A stretch of 64,000 nucleotides of DNA from Gryllotalpicola daejeonensis (lineage in GTDB: Bacteria > Actinomycetota > Actinomycetes > Actinomycetales > Microbacteriaceae). Each line of letters opens with the position of its first letter. Within the stretch, counting starts at the first letter, position 1. The DNA lies in contig NZ_BAABBV010000001.1 in assembly GCF_039538145.1 (NCBI RefSeq), positions 2,294,001 to 2,358,000 on the forward strand. The letters run 5' to 3'. Shown here in pieces: positions 24,069-32,508 of the stretch. The position numbers and the translations under genes are program-made. The notes beneath the pieces were generated by a model. It had not been told where the DNA came from. It did not search any database and saw nothing but the letters and a program-made list of their open reading frames with translations.

Positions 24069-24670
24069 TGGATGCCTCCGTGATCTGGTCTGCGTTCGCC
24101 GACTCCGTCGTCGAGTCGACCCGGCGCATCCGCCGCAGGCGGCGCGTCGATCAGCCGGCCCCGTTGGGCCGGCGGTTCGGGCTGCGCGAGCGTCTGCGGC
24201 TGCGCGAGGTGCAGCACCTGCGTCGACGTCAGCGTCGAGTGCGCCACCGTGACCGCGGGCACCTCGACGAGGTTCGCGGCGACCCACACGCCGCCCGCCG
24301 CGGCGGCGACGCCGAGCAGCAGCGACGCGACGGCGTAGAGGCCGCCGACGAAGTAGTGCCCGTTCTCGGTGAGCAGCACCGTCTCGACGCAGAGTGAGCT
24401 GTAGGTGGTGAATCCGCCCATGAACCCGGGCCCAAGCAGCAGGCGCACGCGCTGCCGCCAGCCGACGTCGTTGCCGCCGCGCAGCAGGCCTTCGAGCAGC
24501 AGCCCCAGCGCGAAGGCGCCGACGAGGTTGACGAGGAAGGTCGGCAGGGGGAATCCGGGCCCGAGGGTCGGAATCGCGAGGCCGAGCAGATAGCGCGACA
24601 CGGTGCCGAGTGCGCCGCCGAGGAAGACGAGCAGCACGGGCAGGGGGCGCGTGTGCAGGGGATTAGGCAT
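24065..24670 (-). CDS. crcB: Fluoride ion exporter CrcB, subunit 2, with C-terminal extension
   Basis: The second CrcB paralogue carries GGALGTVSRYLLGLAI, FLVNLVGAFALGLL with the pore Asn, and GFMGGFTTYSSLCVE. The channel part ends near residue 143. A tail of about 55 Pro/Ala/Gln-rich residues (ending GERRPDHGGIQ) follows, part of it encoded by a degenerate family II repeat copy. The ATG at 24670 (MPNPLHTRPLPVLL) is chosen; it overlaps the Usp stop by eight bases. The tail is unlikely to be in the pore and may be functionless. Confidence 0.85.
   Translation of the reverse strand: MPNPLHTRPLPVLLVFLGGALGTVSRYLLGLAIPTLGPGFPLPTFLVNLVGAFALGLLLEGLLRGGNDVGWRQRVRLLLGPGFMGGFTTYSSLCVETVLLTENGHYFVGGLYAVASLLLGVAAAAGGVWVAANLVEVPAVTVAHSTLTSTQVLHLAQPQTLAQPEPPAQRGRLIDAPPAADAPGRLDDGVGERRPDHGGIQ
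24087..24121. repeat. Degenerate family II repeat in the tail of crcB2
   Basis: GGTCTGCGTTCGCCGACTCC followed by GTCGTCGAGTCGACC keeps both ends (GGTCT and GAGTCGACC) of the family II arm but has a diverged middle. It encodes GRLDDGVGERRPD of the CrcB2 extension on the minus strand. Confidence 0.5.
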
Positions 24671-25244
24671 GACCCTCGCCGAAGAGCACATCGCCCGGGT
24701 CGGGAACGTCGGCCGGGTCATCCGTCTCATCATCGACAGCGGCAGCAGGCAGCGGCGAGCGGTCATGCAGCGGCACCACGAGAACCGGCACCGGCTGGCG
24801 GCGCGCGAGGCGCGACGCGACGGGCCCCGCAAGCAGCAGCGAGAGCGACGCGCGCACGCCGGGCTGGCGCGTGCCGACCACGATGACGCGTGCATCGCGG
24901 TCGACGGCGAAGCGCGAGAGCGCCGTCACGGGGTCGCCGGCGAGCGTGTGGTGGGTGACCGTGACGTTCGCCTCGCTGGCCCGCGCGACGATGCGTGCGG
25001 CGATCTCGGTGAGTGCGGGCTGCAGCTTCTCGGTGACGGACTCGTTGTGCCCCGCGGCTGCCACGGGCGCGGTCACCACCGACCCGTCAGGCGCCTCGCC
25101 GATGGGCACGCGGGTCTCGTCGACGTAGACGCAGGCGAGCGGGATGCGCAGGTCGTGCGCCATCGCGACGGCCTCGTCGAGGACGCGGTCGGGCGTGTCG
25201 GGCGAAAGTCCGACCACCACCGGGCCCGAGCGAGGATTCCCCAC
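24663..25244 (-). CDS. Universal stress protein family protein
   Basis: This single UspA domain protein has 193 residues: VVVGLSPDTPDRVLDEAVAM at the start, CVYVDETR, and the ATP-binding-type motif region VIVVGTRQPGVRASLSLLLAGPVASRLAR, then PVPVLVVPL. The canonical G-x-x-G-x9-G-S is altered (GTRQPG...GPVAS), so nucleotide binding is uncertain. An acidic tail of about 30 residues follows. The start is GTG, with TAGCAT six bases before it, suggesting leaderless transcription. It is followed by the crcB pair in one operon. Confidence 0.85.
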   Translation of the reverse strand: MGNPRSGPVVVGLSPDTPDRVLDEAVAMAHDLRIPLACVYVDETRVPIGEAPDGSVVTAPVAAAGHNESVTEKLQPALTEIAARIVARASEANVTVTHHTLAGDPVTALSRFAVDRDARVIVVGTRQPGVRASLSLLLAGPVASRLARRQPVPVLVVPLHDRSPLPAAAVDDETDDPADVPDPGDVLFGEGHA

Positions 25245-25256
25245 CCGGGAATGCTA
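25245..25256 (-). promoter_or_regulatory. Leaderless promoter of the Usp gene
   Basis: On the minus strand TAGCAT (complement of 25251-25256) is six bases before the GTG at 25244. Confidence 0.45.
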
Positions 25257-25946
25257 CGCCGCGACGGCCTGCCCGAGCAGCAGTGAGCGCAGCTGGTCGA
25301 CGGAGTGCACGACCGCCATGGCACCCTTCGCCTCGGCGGGCGAGCCGTAGCCCCACTCGACCATGATCGTCGGAACGTCGTTGGCGCTCGCGCCCTCGAC
25401 GTCGTAGAAGCGGTCGCCCACCATGACGGGGCGCGAGGTGTCGACACCGAGCTTCTCGAGCTCGGCCAGCGTGTAGGCGATGACGTCCGCCTTCTCTGCG
25501 CGCGACTCGTCGTCGCTCGCGCCGCCTACGAAGGTGATGCAGTCGGCGAGGCCGAAGTGCTCGAGGATGCGGCGCGCGCGGCGCTCGGGCTTGCTGGTGG
25601 CGGTGGCGACCGGGATTCCCTGCGCGGCGAGCGACTTGAGCAGGCCCGCGATGCCGGGGAACACGGCGTTGTCGACGAGATCGGATTCCTCGGCGAAGCT
25701 GCGGTACACCTCGAGGGCGTGCGCGGCCTCGGCCTCGGTGAAGTCCTCGCGGTCGCGCAGCGTCACGGCGAGCGGCGGCCCGACGTAGGCCAGCAGCTCC
25801 TCTTCGGAGTGGACCGGGCGGCCGATGGCCTCGAACATCCGCTCAAGGGAGTGCGTGATGCCGGGGGCCGAGTCGGTGAGGGTGCCGTCGAGGTCGAACA
25901 GCACGCAGGACCAGTTGCGGGCCACCTCAGGTGTTTCGAGAGTCAT
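25254..25946 (-). CDS. HAD-superfamily phosphatase, phosphoglycolate phosphatase-like
   Basis: This is a cytoplasmic Mg-dependent phosphatase of HAD subfamily IA. Motif I is LFDLDGTLTDS (nucleophile Asp and acid Asp), motif II is VATATSKPERRAR (Thr/Ser), and motif IV is MVGDRFYDVEGA. The helical cap (residues about 30-90) contains YVGPPLAVTLRD, as in Gph/PpaX-like enzymes. The 230-residue length is usual. The substrate, phosphoglycolate or another small phosphate ester, is not decided by the sequence. The ATG is reached about nine bases after a TACACT box. Confidence 0.85.
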   Translation of the reverse strand: MTLETPEVARNWSCVLFDLDGTLTDSAPGITHSLERMFEAIGRPVHSEEELLAYVGPPLAVTLRDREDFTEAEAAHALEVYRSFAEESDLVDNAVFPGIAGLLKSLAAQGIPVATATSKPERRARRILEHFGLADCITFVGGASDDESRAEKADVIAYTLAELEKLGVDTSRPVMVGDRFYDVEGASANDVPTIMVEWGYGSPAEAKGAMAVVHSVDQLRSLLLGQAVAA

Positions 25947-25983
25947 AGCCCGACAAGTGTATGGGTGGGTCGCTGGAAACGAC

Positions 25984-26397
25984 TCAGTCGCCGAGCGCGC
26001 GCAGCACGTGCTCGCGCGCCACCACCCCGCCGGGTTTCCGCGGGTCGAACTGCACGGCGACGAAGTCGGCCGTCTCGATGAAGCCGAGCGCCTGACGACC
26101 GGGGACGATAATGCCGTTCACCTTGGTGCCGGTCAGGCCCGCGGCATCCGCTGTCGCCTTCAGCTCTTTCATCGACGTGAACAGCGGCAGCACCTGCCGG
26201 CCGTCCGTCGTCTGCAGCGTGCGCAGGCGCAGGTCCTGCGGCGACGGCGAGCCGGTGACGTCGACCGTGAGCCCGCCGCGCAGCGCGGCGTCGAGCAGCG
26301 CGGTCAGAGTCTCTTCGCTCGGGTTCTCGACGAGCCGGTCGAGTGCGAGTGCCGCGGCGCGGTTCTCGTAGGACTGGGGGAAGGCAGGCGCGCGCAT
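25984..26397 (-). CDS. SseB N-terminal domain-like protein
   Basis: This 137-residue protein matches the SseB N-terminal domain common in actinobacteria: an N-terminal helix (AAALALDRLVENPSEETLTAL), VLPLFTSMKELKA, and a GTKVNGIIVPG turn. These proteins have no established enzyme activity. The gene starts with the ATG that shares a base with the NucS stop, so it is co-transcribed with nucS, an arrangement that could indicate a functional link but may be chance. Confidence 0.7.
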   Translation of the reverse strand: MRAPAFPQSYENRAAALALDRLVENPSEETLTALLDAALRGGLTVDVTGSPSPQDLRLRTLQTTDGRQVLPLFTSMKELKATADAAGLTGTKVNGIIVPGRQALGFIETADFVAVQFDPRKPGGVVAREHVLRALGD

Positions 26398-27092
26398 CAG
26401 AACAGGGTGGGCACGCCCGAGTCGACGCCCTTCATCGCCTCATAGTCGAGCACGACGCAGCGGATGCCGCGGTCTTCGGCCAGCGTGCGGGCCTGCGGCT
26501 TGATCTCTTGCGCGGCGAACACACCGGCGACCGGAGCGAGGTGTGGGTCGCGGTTCATCAGCTCGAGGTAGCGGGTCAGCTGCTCGACCCCGTCGATGTC
26601 GCCGCGGCGCTTCAACTCCACGGCGACGGCGCGGCCCGAGGCATCCCTCGCCAAGATGTCGACCGGCCCGATCGCCGTCATGTACTCGCGCCGCACCAGC
26701 GTGTGCCCGTCGCCGAGCAGCTCGATCTGCTCGGCGAGCAGCTTCTGCAGGTGCGCCTCGACGCCGTCCTTCACGAGCCCCGGGTCGACGCCCAGTTCGT
26801 GCGCGCTGTCGTGCTGCACCTCGTGGATCGCGACGATGAGCCTGTCGTCCGTCTTGTTGGCCGCGACCGTCCACACCTGGGTGATACCGGCGGATGCCTG
26901 CTCTTCGCTCGGCTCGGAGATGGACAGCGTGCACGGCGGGCTCATCCAGTTCAGCGGCTTGTACGAGCCGCCGTCGGAGTGCACCAGCACCGAGCCGTCG
27001 GCCTTGATCATCAGCAGACGGGTCGCGAGCGGCAGGTGTGCGGAGAGCCGTCCGGCGTATTCGACAGAGCACTTCGCAATCACCAGACGCAC
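26397..27092 (-). CDS. nucS: NucS/EndoMS mismatch-specific endonuclease
   Basis: NucS is the core of the non-canonical mismatch repair of actinobacteria that lack MutS/MutL. The 231-residue protein has the N-terminal DNA-binding and dimerisation domain (MRLVIAKCSVEYAGRLSAHL) and a C-terminal RecB-like nuclease with PVDILARDASGRAVAVELKR (Asp, then E-x-K) and EQLTRYLE. It ends GVPTLF, like the sliding-clamp-binding tail known from mycobacterial NucS. The start is GTG at 27092, six bases after a TAAACT box. A Vsr-like gene elsewhere in the window acts on one class of mismatch. Confidence 0.95.
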   Translation of the reverse strand: MRLVIAKCSVEYAGRLSAHLPLATRLLMIKADGSVLVHSDGGSYKPLNWMSPPCTLSISEPSEEQASAGITQVWTVAANKTDDRLIVAIHEVQHDSAHELGVDPGLVKDGVEAHLQKLLAEQIELLGDGHTLVRREYMTAIGPVDILARDASGRAVAVELKRRGDIDGVEQLTRYLELMNRDPHLAPVAGVFAAQEIKPQARTLAEDRGIRCVVLDYEAMKGVDSGVPTLF

Positions 27093-27104
27093 GTGACGAG
27101 TTTA
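27093..27104 (-). promoter_or_regulatory. Leaderless promoter of nucS
   Basis: TAAACT (complement of 27099-27104) is six bases before the GTG, a clean TAnnnT box. No Shine-Dalgarno is present. Confidence 0.55.
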
Positions 27105-27130
27105 CGAGAGCGCGCATGGGCCCTGCGGTG

Positions 27131-27209
27131 CCGTAGGTCACCGATTCGGACGCCGCACCCGGCTGGCTGGCGCAGACGCGGCCCGATTGACCGAATCGGT
27201 TACCTGCGG
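27131..27209. repeat. Large inverted repeat between MFS gene and nucS
   Basis: CCGTAGGTCACCGATTCGG (27131-27149) pairs with CCGAATCGGTTACCTGCGG (27191-27209) at 17 of 19 positions, with a 41-base loop. It follows the MFS stop and precedes the nucS promoter, so it may terminate the former. It may also be a member of a dispersed family seen once here. Confidence 0.6.
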
Positions 27210-27225
27210 AGGTGCCCCGCCGCGA

Positions 27226-28554
27226 TCAGCCGTTCCGCTCTGCGGCGTTCGGCTGCGAAAGCGGACTGGCCGAGCCATCCGCCCCACTCGCATAGCTGCG
27301 CATTTTCAGCGCCGGCGCGCACAGGAACGCCGCGAGGACGAGCGCCAGCACGACGAACAGCGCGTGCAGGATGCCGACGTGGTCGGCGAGGAAGCCGATG
27401 AAGGGCGGCCCGCCGAGGAAGGCGAGGTAGCCGATCATCGCGACGGCGGCGACGCGGGTGGTCGCGTTCCGCTCGTCGTCGGCCGCCGCCGACATGCCGA
27501 GCGGGAAGCCGAGCGACGCACCGAGGCCCCAGAACACTGCGCCGGTGACGAAGACGGCGGGCGAGCCGCCGAGGATGAACAGCAGCAGGCCGATCACGCC
27601 GAGGCCGGCGGTGATCCGGATCGCCCACACCCGGCCGAGCCGGTCGACGAGCGGGCCGCCCGCCATGCGCCCGAGGGTCATCGCGACCAGGAACACGTCC
27701 AGCACGAGGGCGCCCTGCGCCTTGGTGGTGCCATGGTCGTCGACGGCCGCGAGGGCGATCCAGTCGTTGGCCGACCCCTCCGCGAAGGCCATGCCGAGCA
27801 TGACGACGCCGATCATCACGAGCGTCAGGTCGCGCCACACGACGATGCGGGCGACGACCGAGCGGCGGAAGCGCTGGCCCGTGGTGAGCGCGGCGCTGGT
27901 GCCGGATGCCCCGACCGCGCCCTCTTCCTCGGGCAGCTCCTCCCGGTCGGGCACGAAGCGCACGGCGATGACGGCGACGACGATGAGGAAGACGGCCACG
28001 ACCGACAGGTGCAGCCACGCGGGCACGTCGACCGCCGCGGCTCCGGCGCCGAGCAACGCCCCGAGGACGGTGCCGATCGAGAAGAACGCGTGCATCAGCG
28101 GCATCAGGGTGCGGCCGATGCGCCGCTCGACGGTCGCCCCCGAGACGTTCATCATGACGTCGACCGCGCCGTTGCCGAGGCCGAGCATTCCGAGGCCGAT
28201 GACGGTGACGGCGATGTTGCCCCACAGCGTCGCACCGAGGCCCGATAGCGCCAGGCCGACCGCCCCGAAGGCGAGCGCTCCCGCCATCCCGGCGCGCGAG
28301 CCGAGCACGTGCGATGCCGCAGGTGCGACGACGAGGCCGAGGATCGCCCCGAGCGAGATGCAGACGATGAGCAGGCCGACCTGGCCGGGGTCGATGGCGA
28401 GGGCGTCGCGCGCCGCGGGCAAGCGCGCGGCGAAGCTCGCGAGCAGCACCCCGCTCAGCGCGAAGACCACGAACACCGCGTTGCGCCACCGGCGCTGTTC
28501 CGGCGTGGCGGGCGTGCGGTCGGCGCGGGCTTGGGCGGTGCTCATGTGGCTCAC
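27226..28554 (-). CDS. MFS transporter (12-helix, YbjJ-like)
   Basis: This 442-residue major facilitator has about 12 membrane helices. FAARLPAARDALAI leads into the first pair, GLLIVCISLGAILG follows, and GNGAVDVMMNVSGATVERRIG is the helix 4-5 signature of the sugar/YbjJ-type branch. A cytoplasmic linker near residues 200-225 joins the halves. It is divergent from a LacI regulator, with palindromes between them, so it probably imports or exports the ligand that regulator senses. Two possible starts (28554 and 28545) are four residues apart. Confidence 0.85.
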   Translation of the reverse strand: MSHMSTAQARADRTPATPEQRRWRNAVFVVFALSGVLLASFAARLPAARDALAIDPGQVGLLIVCISLGAILGLVVAPAASHVLGSRAGMAGALAFGAVGLALSGLGATLWGNIAVTVIGLGMLGLGNGAVDVMMNVSGATVERRIGRTLMPLMHAFFSIGTVLGALLGAGAAAVDVPAWLHLSVVAVFLIVVAVIAVRFVPDREELPEEEGAVGASGTSAALTTGQRFRRSVVARIVVWRDLTLVMIGVVMLGMAFAEGSANDWIALAAVDDHGTTKAQGALVLDVFLVAMTLGRMAGGPLVDRLGRVWAIRITAGLGVIGLLLFILGGSPAVFVTGAVFWGLGASLGFPLGMSAAADDERNATTRVAAVAMIGYLAFLGGPPFIGFLADHVGILHALFVVLALVLAAFLCAPALKMRSYASGADGSASPLSQPNAAERNG

Positions 28555-28580
28555 TTGACGGGGTCGGTGCGGTACCTGAG

Positions 28581-28604
28581 AATTCGACTGTCGAATCGAT
28601 TCGA
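28581..28604. promoter_or_regulatory. LacI-type operator between MFS and LacI genes
   Basis: TCGAATCGATTCGA (28591-28604) is a perfect 14 bp palindrome with the central C-G of LacI-family sites. It overlaps a second inverted pair, ATTCGA-CTG-TCGAAT (28582-28596). It lies between the divergent starts at 28554 and 28668, close to the MFS side. Confidence 0.7.
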
Positions 28605-28667
28605 TAGCCGGGTCAGCCTAAGCTATCTGAAACCCTCCCCGAAGGGAAGCCACCCGAAGGAGCACCC

Positions 28668-29753
28668 GTGACCGCCGTCGACAACGAGCATCGCCCCACG
28701 CTCGCCGCCGTAGCCTCGCGCGCCGGGGTGAGCGCCTCGACGGCATCCCTCGCCTTCAGCGGCACCGGGCCGGTCTCCGACGCGACACGCGAGCGCGTGC
28801 TGCAGGCGGCCCGAGAGCTCAACTACGGCGGCCCCGACCCGCGGGCGCGCTCCCTGCGCCGGGGGCGCAGCGGCATCGTCGGCGTCGTGCTCGAAGAGCG
28901 CGTGCGCGACGCGTTCCGCGACCCGATCAAGATCGCCACCCTCGACGGCATCTCTGAAGAGCTCGGCGAGATCGACGCCGGCCTGCTGGTGCTCACCGAG
29001 GTGGCAGGCGAAGCAGGCGGCGACGAGAAGAACCCGGTCACCCTGAGCGACGCGCCGATCGACGGCGCCGTTCTCATGGGGTGCAGCCCCCGCTTCGAGG
29101 AATCCATCGCCACGCTGCGCGCCCGCGGCGTGCCGGTCGTCGCGATCGAGGGCAACCCCGGCGACGACGACGTGGTCATGATCCTGCAGGACAACCGCGA
29201 GGCCACCCGTCTCGGCGCCGAGCACCTCAAGAAGCTCGGCCACGAGCGCGTCGCGATCGTCGCGCTCTCGCTCGACCGCGATCACCTGCGCGCCCCGGTC
29301 ACGCCCGAACGCATCGCGGCGGGCACGAGTTCGACGACGCTCGAGCGCCTCGCCGGCGCGCGCGACGTGTTTCCTGACGCGCCCGCCTACACCGGCGCCG
29401 GCTCCTACGTCGAAGAGGGGCGGCTCGCCGCGCTCGAGCTGCTGTCAGGTGAGGCATCCTCTCGCCCCACCGCGATCATCGCGCAGAGCGACCTGCTCGC
29501 CGCCGGCGTGATCCGCGCGGCCGAGGAGCTGGGGATTTCCGTTCCAGAGCAGCTCTCGGTGATCGGCTTCGACGGCGTGAAGGTCGACGGGCTGTGGCCC
29601 TACGACCTGACCACGCTCGTGCAGCCCGCGGCCGAGAAGGGCCGGGCGGCCGGGCGCGCGATCAAGGCGATGCTCGGTGGCAGTGACGTCGAGACGCGCC
29701 TGTTCACCGCCGAGTTCCACGAGGGGAACACGACGGCTAAGCCCAGCGCTTAG
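28668..29753 (+). CDS. LacI-family regulator divergent from an MFS transporter
   Basis: This 361-residue LacI/GalR protein has the helix-turn-helix TLAAVASRAGVSASTASLAF at 11-30 and the hinge segment DPRARSLRRGRSG. The sensor core has IDGAVLMGC, GHERVAIVAL and AIIAQSDLLAAGVIRAAEEL. The residue at the helix 2 position differs from the sugar repressor at 13388, so it recognises another site, likely the palindrome at 28591. The start is GTG with GAAGGAG upstream. Its 3' end overlaps the converging zwf gene by 17 bases. Confidence 0.88.
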   Translation: MTAVDNEHRPTLAAVASRAGVSASTASLAFSGTGPVSDATRERVLQAARELNYGGPDPRARSLRRGRSGIVGVVLEERVRDAFRDPIKIATLDGISEELGEIDAGLLVLTEVAGEAGGDEKNPVTLSDAPIDGAVLMGCSPRFEESIATLRARGVPVVAIEGNPGDDDVVMILQDNREATRLGAEHLKKLGHERVAIVALSLDRDHLRAPVTPERIAAGTSSTTLERLAGARDVFPDAPAYTGAGSYVEEGRLAALELLSGEASSRPTAIIAQSDLLAAGVIRAAEELGISVPEQLSVIGFDGVKVDGLWPYDLTTLVQPAAEKGRAAGRAIKAMLGGSDVETRLFTAEFHEGNTTAKPSA

Positions 29754-31113
29754 GCCCCTGCGACCCCGCCTTGTACTCCTCGAGCGGGACCTTCCCTTTC
29801 TTCCACGCCTTCAGCACGGGGTCGACAAGGCGCCAGCAGTCTTCGGCGGTGTCGCCGCGCACTGCCAGCATGGGGTCGCCCTCGAGCACCCCGGCGAGCA
29901 CCTCGCCGTAAGCAGGCAGTTGGCCGGGATTGAGGGCCGCTCGCAGCTCGGCGCGGTCGATCGTGTACGGGTCGCCCGGCCCGTTCACGTCGAGCTCGAG
30001 CGTCATCTCGAGAGTCTTCAGGTCGAGGCGCAGCCGGTTGGGCTGGTCCGAGCCGCGGATCCGCTCGGGCACGTGCGCGGGCAGCCGGAACGTGAAGACG
30101 ATCTCGTGCCGCGGCGCGCCGAGCGCCTTCCCGCTGCGCAGCGTGAACGGCACCCCCGCCCAGCGGTTGTTGCGCACTTCGACGGTCAGTTCGGCGAGCG
30201 TCTCGGTCTCGTTCTTGGGGTCGACTCCCTCTTCGTCGACGTACGACGGCAGCTTCCGCCCGTCGATCGTGCCGGCGGTGTAGCGCGCGCGGCGAGACGC
30301 CGCAGCCGGGTCATCCGCCCACAGATGCGTCGCGCGCAGCGCGAGCGCCTTCAGATCGCGCACGTCCGCCGCATCGAGGGCGGCGGGCGGCTCCATCGCG
30401 ACGACCGCGAGGGTCTGCAGCAGGTGGCTCTGGATCATGTCGACCAGTGCGCCCGCGTGGTCGTAGTAACGAGCGCGGCCCTCAAGCCCGAGCGTCTCGT
30501 CGAAGATGATCTCGACCGACTCGACGTGGGTGTTGTTGAGCAGCGGCTCGATGATGCGGTTGGCGAACCGCGTGCCGAGGATGTTGAGCACGCCGCTCGT
30601 GCCCAGGAAGTGGTCGACGCGGAAGGCGTGATCCTCGGGCACCAGGGTGGCGAGCTTCTGGTTGAGCTTGTGCGCAGAGGCCTCGTCGACCCCGAACGGC
30701 TTCTCGAGCGCGAGGCGCACCCCGTCGGGAACGATGCCGACGAGCGCGTCGCAGGCCAGCGCCGTGATCGCCGGTGGCAGGGCGAAGTAGATGGCGGGCG
30801 GGTTGTCGCAGGCCGCAAGCAGCTTCTGCAGATCGGAAGCCTTCGTCACATCGGCCGTCAGGTAGCTGGTGGTCTTGACCAGCTCGTCGACCGCGGGGCC
30901 GCTCGCGTCGCCGGTCTTCATGGCGGCGGTGACGCGGTCCTTCCACTCCTTGTCGGTGTAGGTCTCGACGCCCGCACCGACGAGCTGCACGCGGCGATCG
31001 GGTTGAACGGTGAGCAGGCCGCCGAGGCCCGGCATCAAGAGGCGCGAGGCGAGGTCGCCGCTCGCACCGAGAATCAGCAGCGTCGCAGGTTCCGGGGTGT
31101 TGGTCTTGGCCAC
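29737..31113 (-). CDS. zwf: Glucose-6-phosphate dehydrogenase
   Basis: The enzyme oxidises glucose-6-phosphate to 6-phosphogluconolactone, feeding the pentose phosphate pathway. The N-terminal Rossmann motif ILGASGDLASRLL, the substrate motif EKPFGVD (Lys), and RVDHFLGTSG with the catalytic His are visible. The usual DHYLGKE carries a second Lys; here Thr replaces it (FLGTS), which marks a divergent actinobacterial branch. The 458-residue length fits. Start GTG at 31113, seven bases after a TACCGT box. No opcA or tal neighbour exists, so it is probably not the main pentose phosphate operon copy. Confidence 0.88.
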   Translation of the reverse strand: MAKTNTPEPATLLILGASGDLASRLLMPGLGGLLTVQPDRRVQLVGAGVETYTDKEWKDRVTAAMKTGDASGPAVDELVKTTSYLTADVTKASDLQKLLAACDNPPAIYFALPPAITALACDALVGIVPDGVRLALEKPFGVDEASAHKLNQKLATLVPEDHAFRVDHFLGTSGVLNILGTRFANRIIEPLLNNTHVESVEIIFDETLGLEGRARYYDHAGALVDMIQSHLLQTLAVVAMEPPAALDAADVRDLKALALRATHLWADDPAAASRRARYTAGTIDGRKLPSYVDEEGVDPKNETETLAELTVEVRNNRWAGVPFTLRSGKALGAPRHEIVFTFRLPAHVPERIRGSDQPNRLRLDLKTLEMTLELDVNGPGDPYTIDRAELRAALNPGQLPAYGEVLAGVLEGDPMLAVRGDTAEDCWRLVDPVLKAWKKGKVPLEEYKAGSQGPKRWA

Positions 31114-31126
31114 GTTGCCGACGGTA
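31114..31126 (-). promoter_or_regulatory. Leaderless promoter of zwf
   Basis: TACCGT (complement of 31121-31126) is seven bases before the GTG, with no Shine-Dalgarno. Confidence 0.45.
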
Positions 31127-31132
31127 CCCAGA

Positions 31133-32473
31133 TCACGCGCCGGTGACCAGCCATTTCGGGGACCGGGCGCGCAGGCCGAGCGTGAGCGCGCGCGCACCGA
31201 GATAGATGAGGGTGAAGGATGCCGCGAGCAGGGCGAACCCCACCCACCCCGGTGCCGCGAACAGCGCAACGAGCACGGCGCACGGCACGAAGCAGGCCAG
31301 GTTGAGCAACCCGGTGAGGGCGAGATAGCGGGCGTCACCCGCACCGATCAGAACCCCGTCGAGCACGAACACGTAGCCGTCGAGGGGCGCCGCGACCGCA
31401 ATCAGCGCCACCCCGACCGGCAGCACTGCCAGCACGCGGGCGTCGCTCGTGAAGGCGCGGCCGAGCCACGGCGAGAGCACGAGCACGACCGCGCCGAGCA
31501 CCACGCCCGCGCCGATGCCCCATTGCAGACAGCGCCGCAGTACCCCGCGCACGCGATCGACGTCCGCGGCGCCGAGCCCGTGGCCGATCAGCGCCTGCGC
31601 CGCGATCGCGAGGGCGTCGAGCGCGAACGCGAGCGTGTTGAACACCGTCATCACGAGCTGCCACCCCGCGAGCTCGACCGAGCCGAGCCGGGTCGCGGCC
31701 CAGGTCGCGAGCAGCAGCGCCGCCCGCAGCGCCGCGGTTCTGATCAGCAGCCAGCACCCGGCGCCTGCGACGCCGAGCACCCCGCGCGCGTGCGGCCGCA
31801 GCGAGGCTCGCTCGGCGCGCGCCCGGCGCCAGATCACCACGGCATAGGCGGCGACCATGCCCCATTGCGCCACGTCGGTGCCGACGGCCGAGCCGACGAC
31901 CCCCAGCCCGAGGCCGTAGATGAAGAATCCGTTCAATCCCGCGTTCGCGATGAATCCCGCGACCGCGACGACGAGCGGCGTGCGCGTGTCCTGCAGGCCG
32001 CGCAGCAGGCCCGTCGCGGCATACACGATGAGCATGGCCGGCAGCCCGATCATGGCGACGCGCAGATAGGCGGATGCCTGCGCCGTGACGTCCTCGGCGG
32101 CGCCGAACAGGCCGACGAGCAGCGGCGCGACGAGGAATCCGATCGCTCCCAGAATCGCGCCGAGCGCGGTCGCGAGCCACGTGCCGTCGACGCCGAGCGA
32201 GATGGCACCTGGGCGGTCGCCGGCGCCGAGACGGCGCGCGACCGCCGGGGTCGTGCCGTAGGCGAGGAAGACCATGAGGCCGACCACGGTCTGCAGCACG
32301 GCGCTCGCGAGACCCAGACCCGCGAGGGGAACCCGGCCGAGGTGGCCGACGAGCGCGCTGTCGACCAGCAGGAAGATCGGCTCGGCGATGAGCGCGCCGA
32401 GCGCCGGAACGGCCAGCGCGAGGATCTCGCGGTCGAGCGCCTTCGGCTGACCGGGAGCCGTGATGCGGGGCAC
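31133..32473 (-). CDS. MATE-family multidrug or organic cation exporter (DinF-like)
   Basis: This 446-residue membrane protein has 12 helices in two homologous halves. EPIFLLVDSALVGHLGRVPLAGLGLA in the first half, and DALAIAAQALIGHGLGAADVDRV in the second, mark the MATE/DinF group, which exchanges cations for drugs. The start is GTG, with CAAGAT six bases before it, divergent from PrsW with only 35 bases between. The substrates are unknown. Confidence 0.9.
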   Translation of the reverse strand: MPRITAPGQPKALDREILALAVPALGALIAEPIFLLVDSALVGHLGRVPLAGLGLASAVLQTVVGLMVFLAYGTTPAVARRLGAGDRPGAISLGVDGTWLATALGAILGAIGFLVAPLLVGLFGAAEDVTAQASAYLRVAMIGLPAMLIVYAATGLLRGLQDTRTPLVVAVAGFIANAGLNGFFIYGLGLGVVGSAVGTDVAQWGMVAAYAVVIWRRARAERASLRPHARGVLGVAGAGCWLLIRTAALRAALLLATWAATRLGSVELAGWQLVMTVFNTLAFALDALAIAAQALIGHGLGAADVDRVRGVLRRCLQWGIGAGVVLGAVVLVLSPWLGRAFTSDARVLAVLPVGVALIAVAAPLDGYVFVLDGVLIGAGDARYLALTGLLNLACFVPCAVLVALFAAPGWVGFALLAASFTLIYLGARALTLGLRARSPKWLVTGA

Positions 32474-32485
32474 AACTCGATCTTG
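32474..32485 (-). promoter_or_regulatory. Leaderless promoter of the MATE gene
   Basis: CAAGAT (complement of 32480-32485) is six bases before the GTG at 32473. It lies back to back with the PrsW box. Confidence 0.4.
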
Positions 32486-32496
32486 GCAGGGTCGGG

Positions 32497-32508
32497 AAGA
32501 ATGCCTGC
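32497..32508 (+). promoter_or_regulatory. Leaderless promoter of the PrsW gene
   Basis: AAGAAT at 32497-32502 is six bases before the ATG at 32509. The same AAGAAT-six-start arrangement precedes hemE. Confidence 0.4.
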
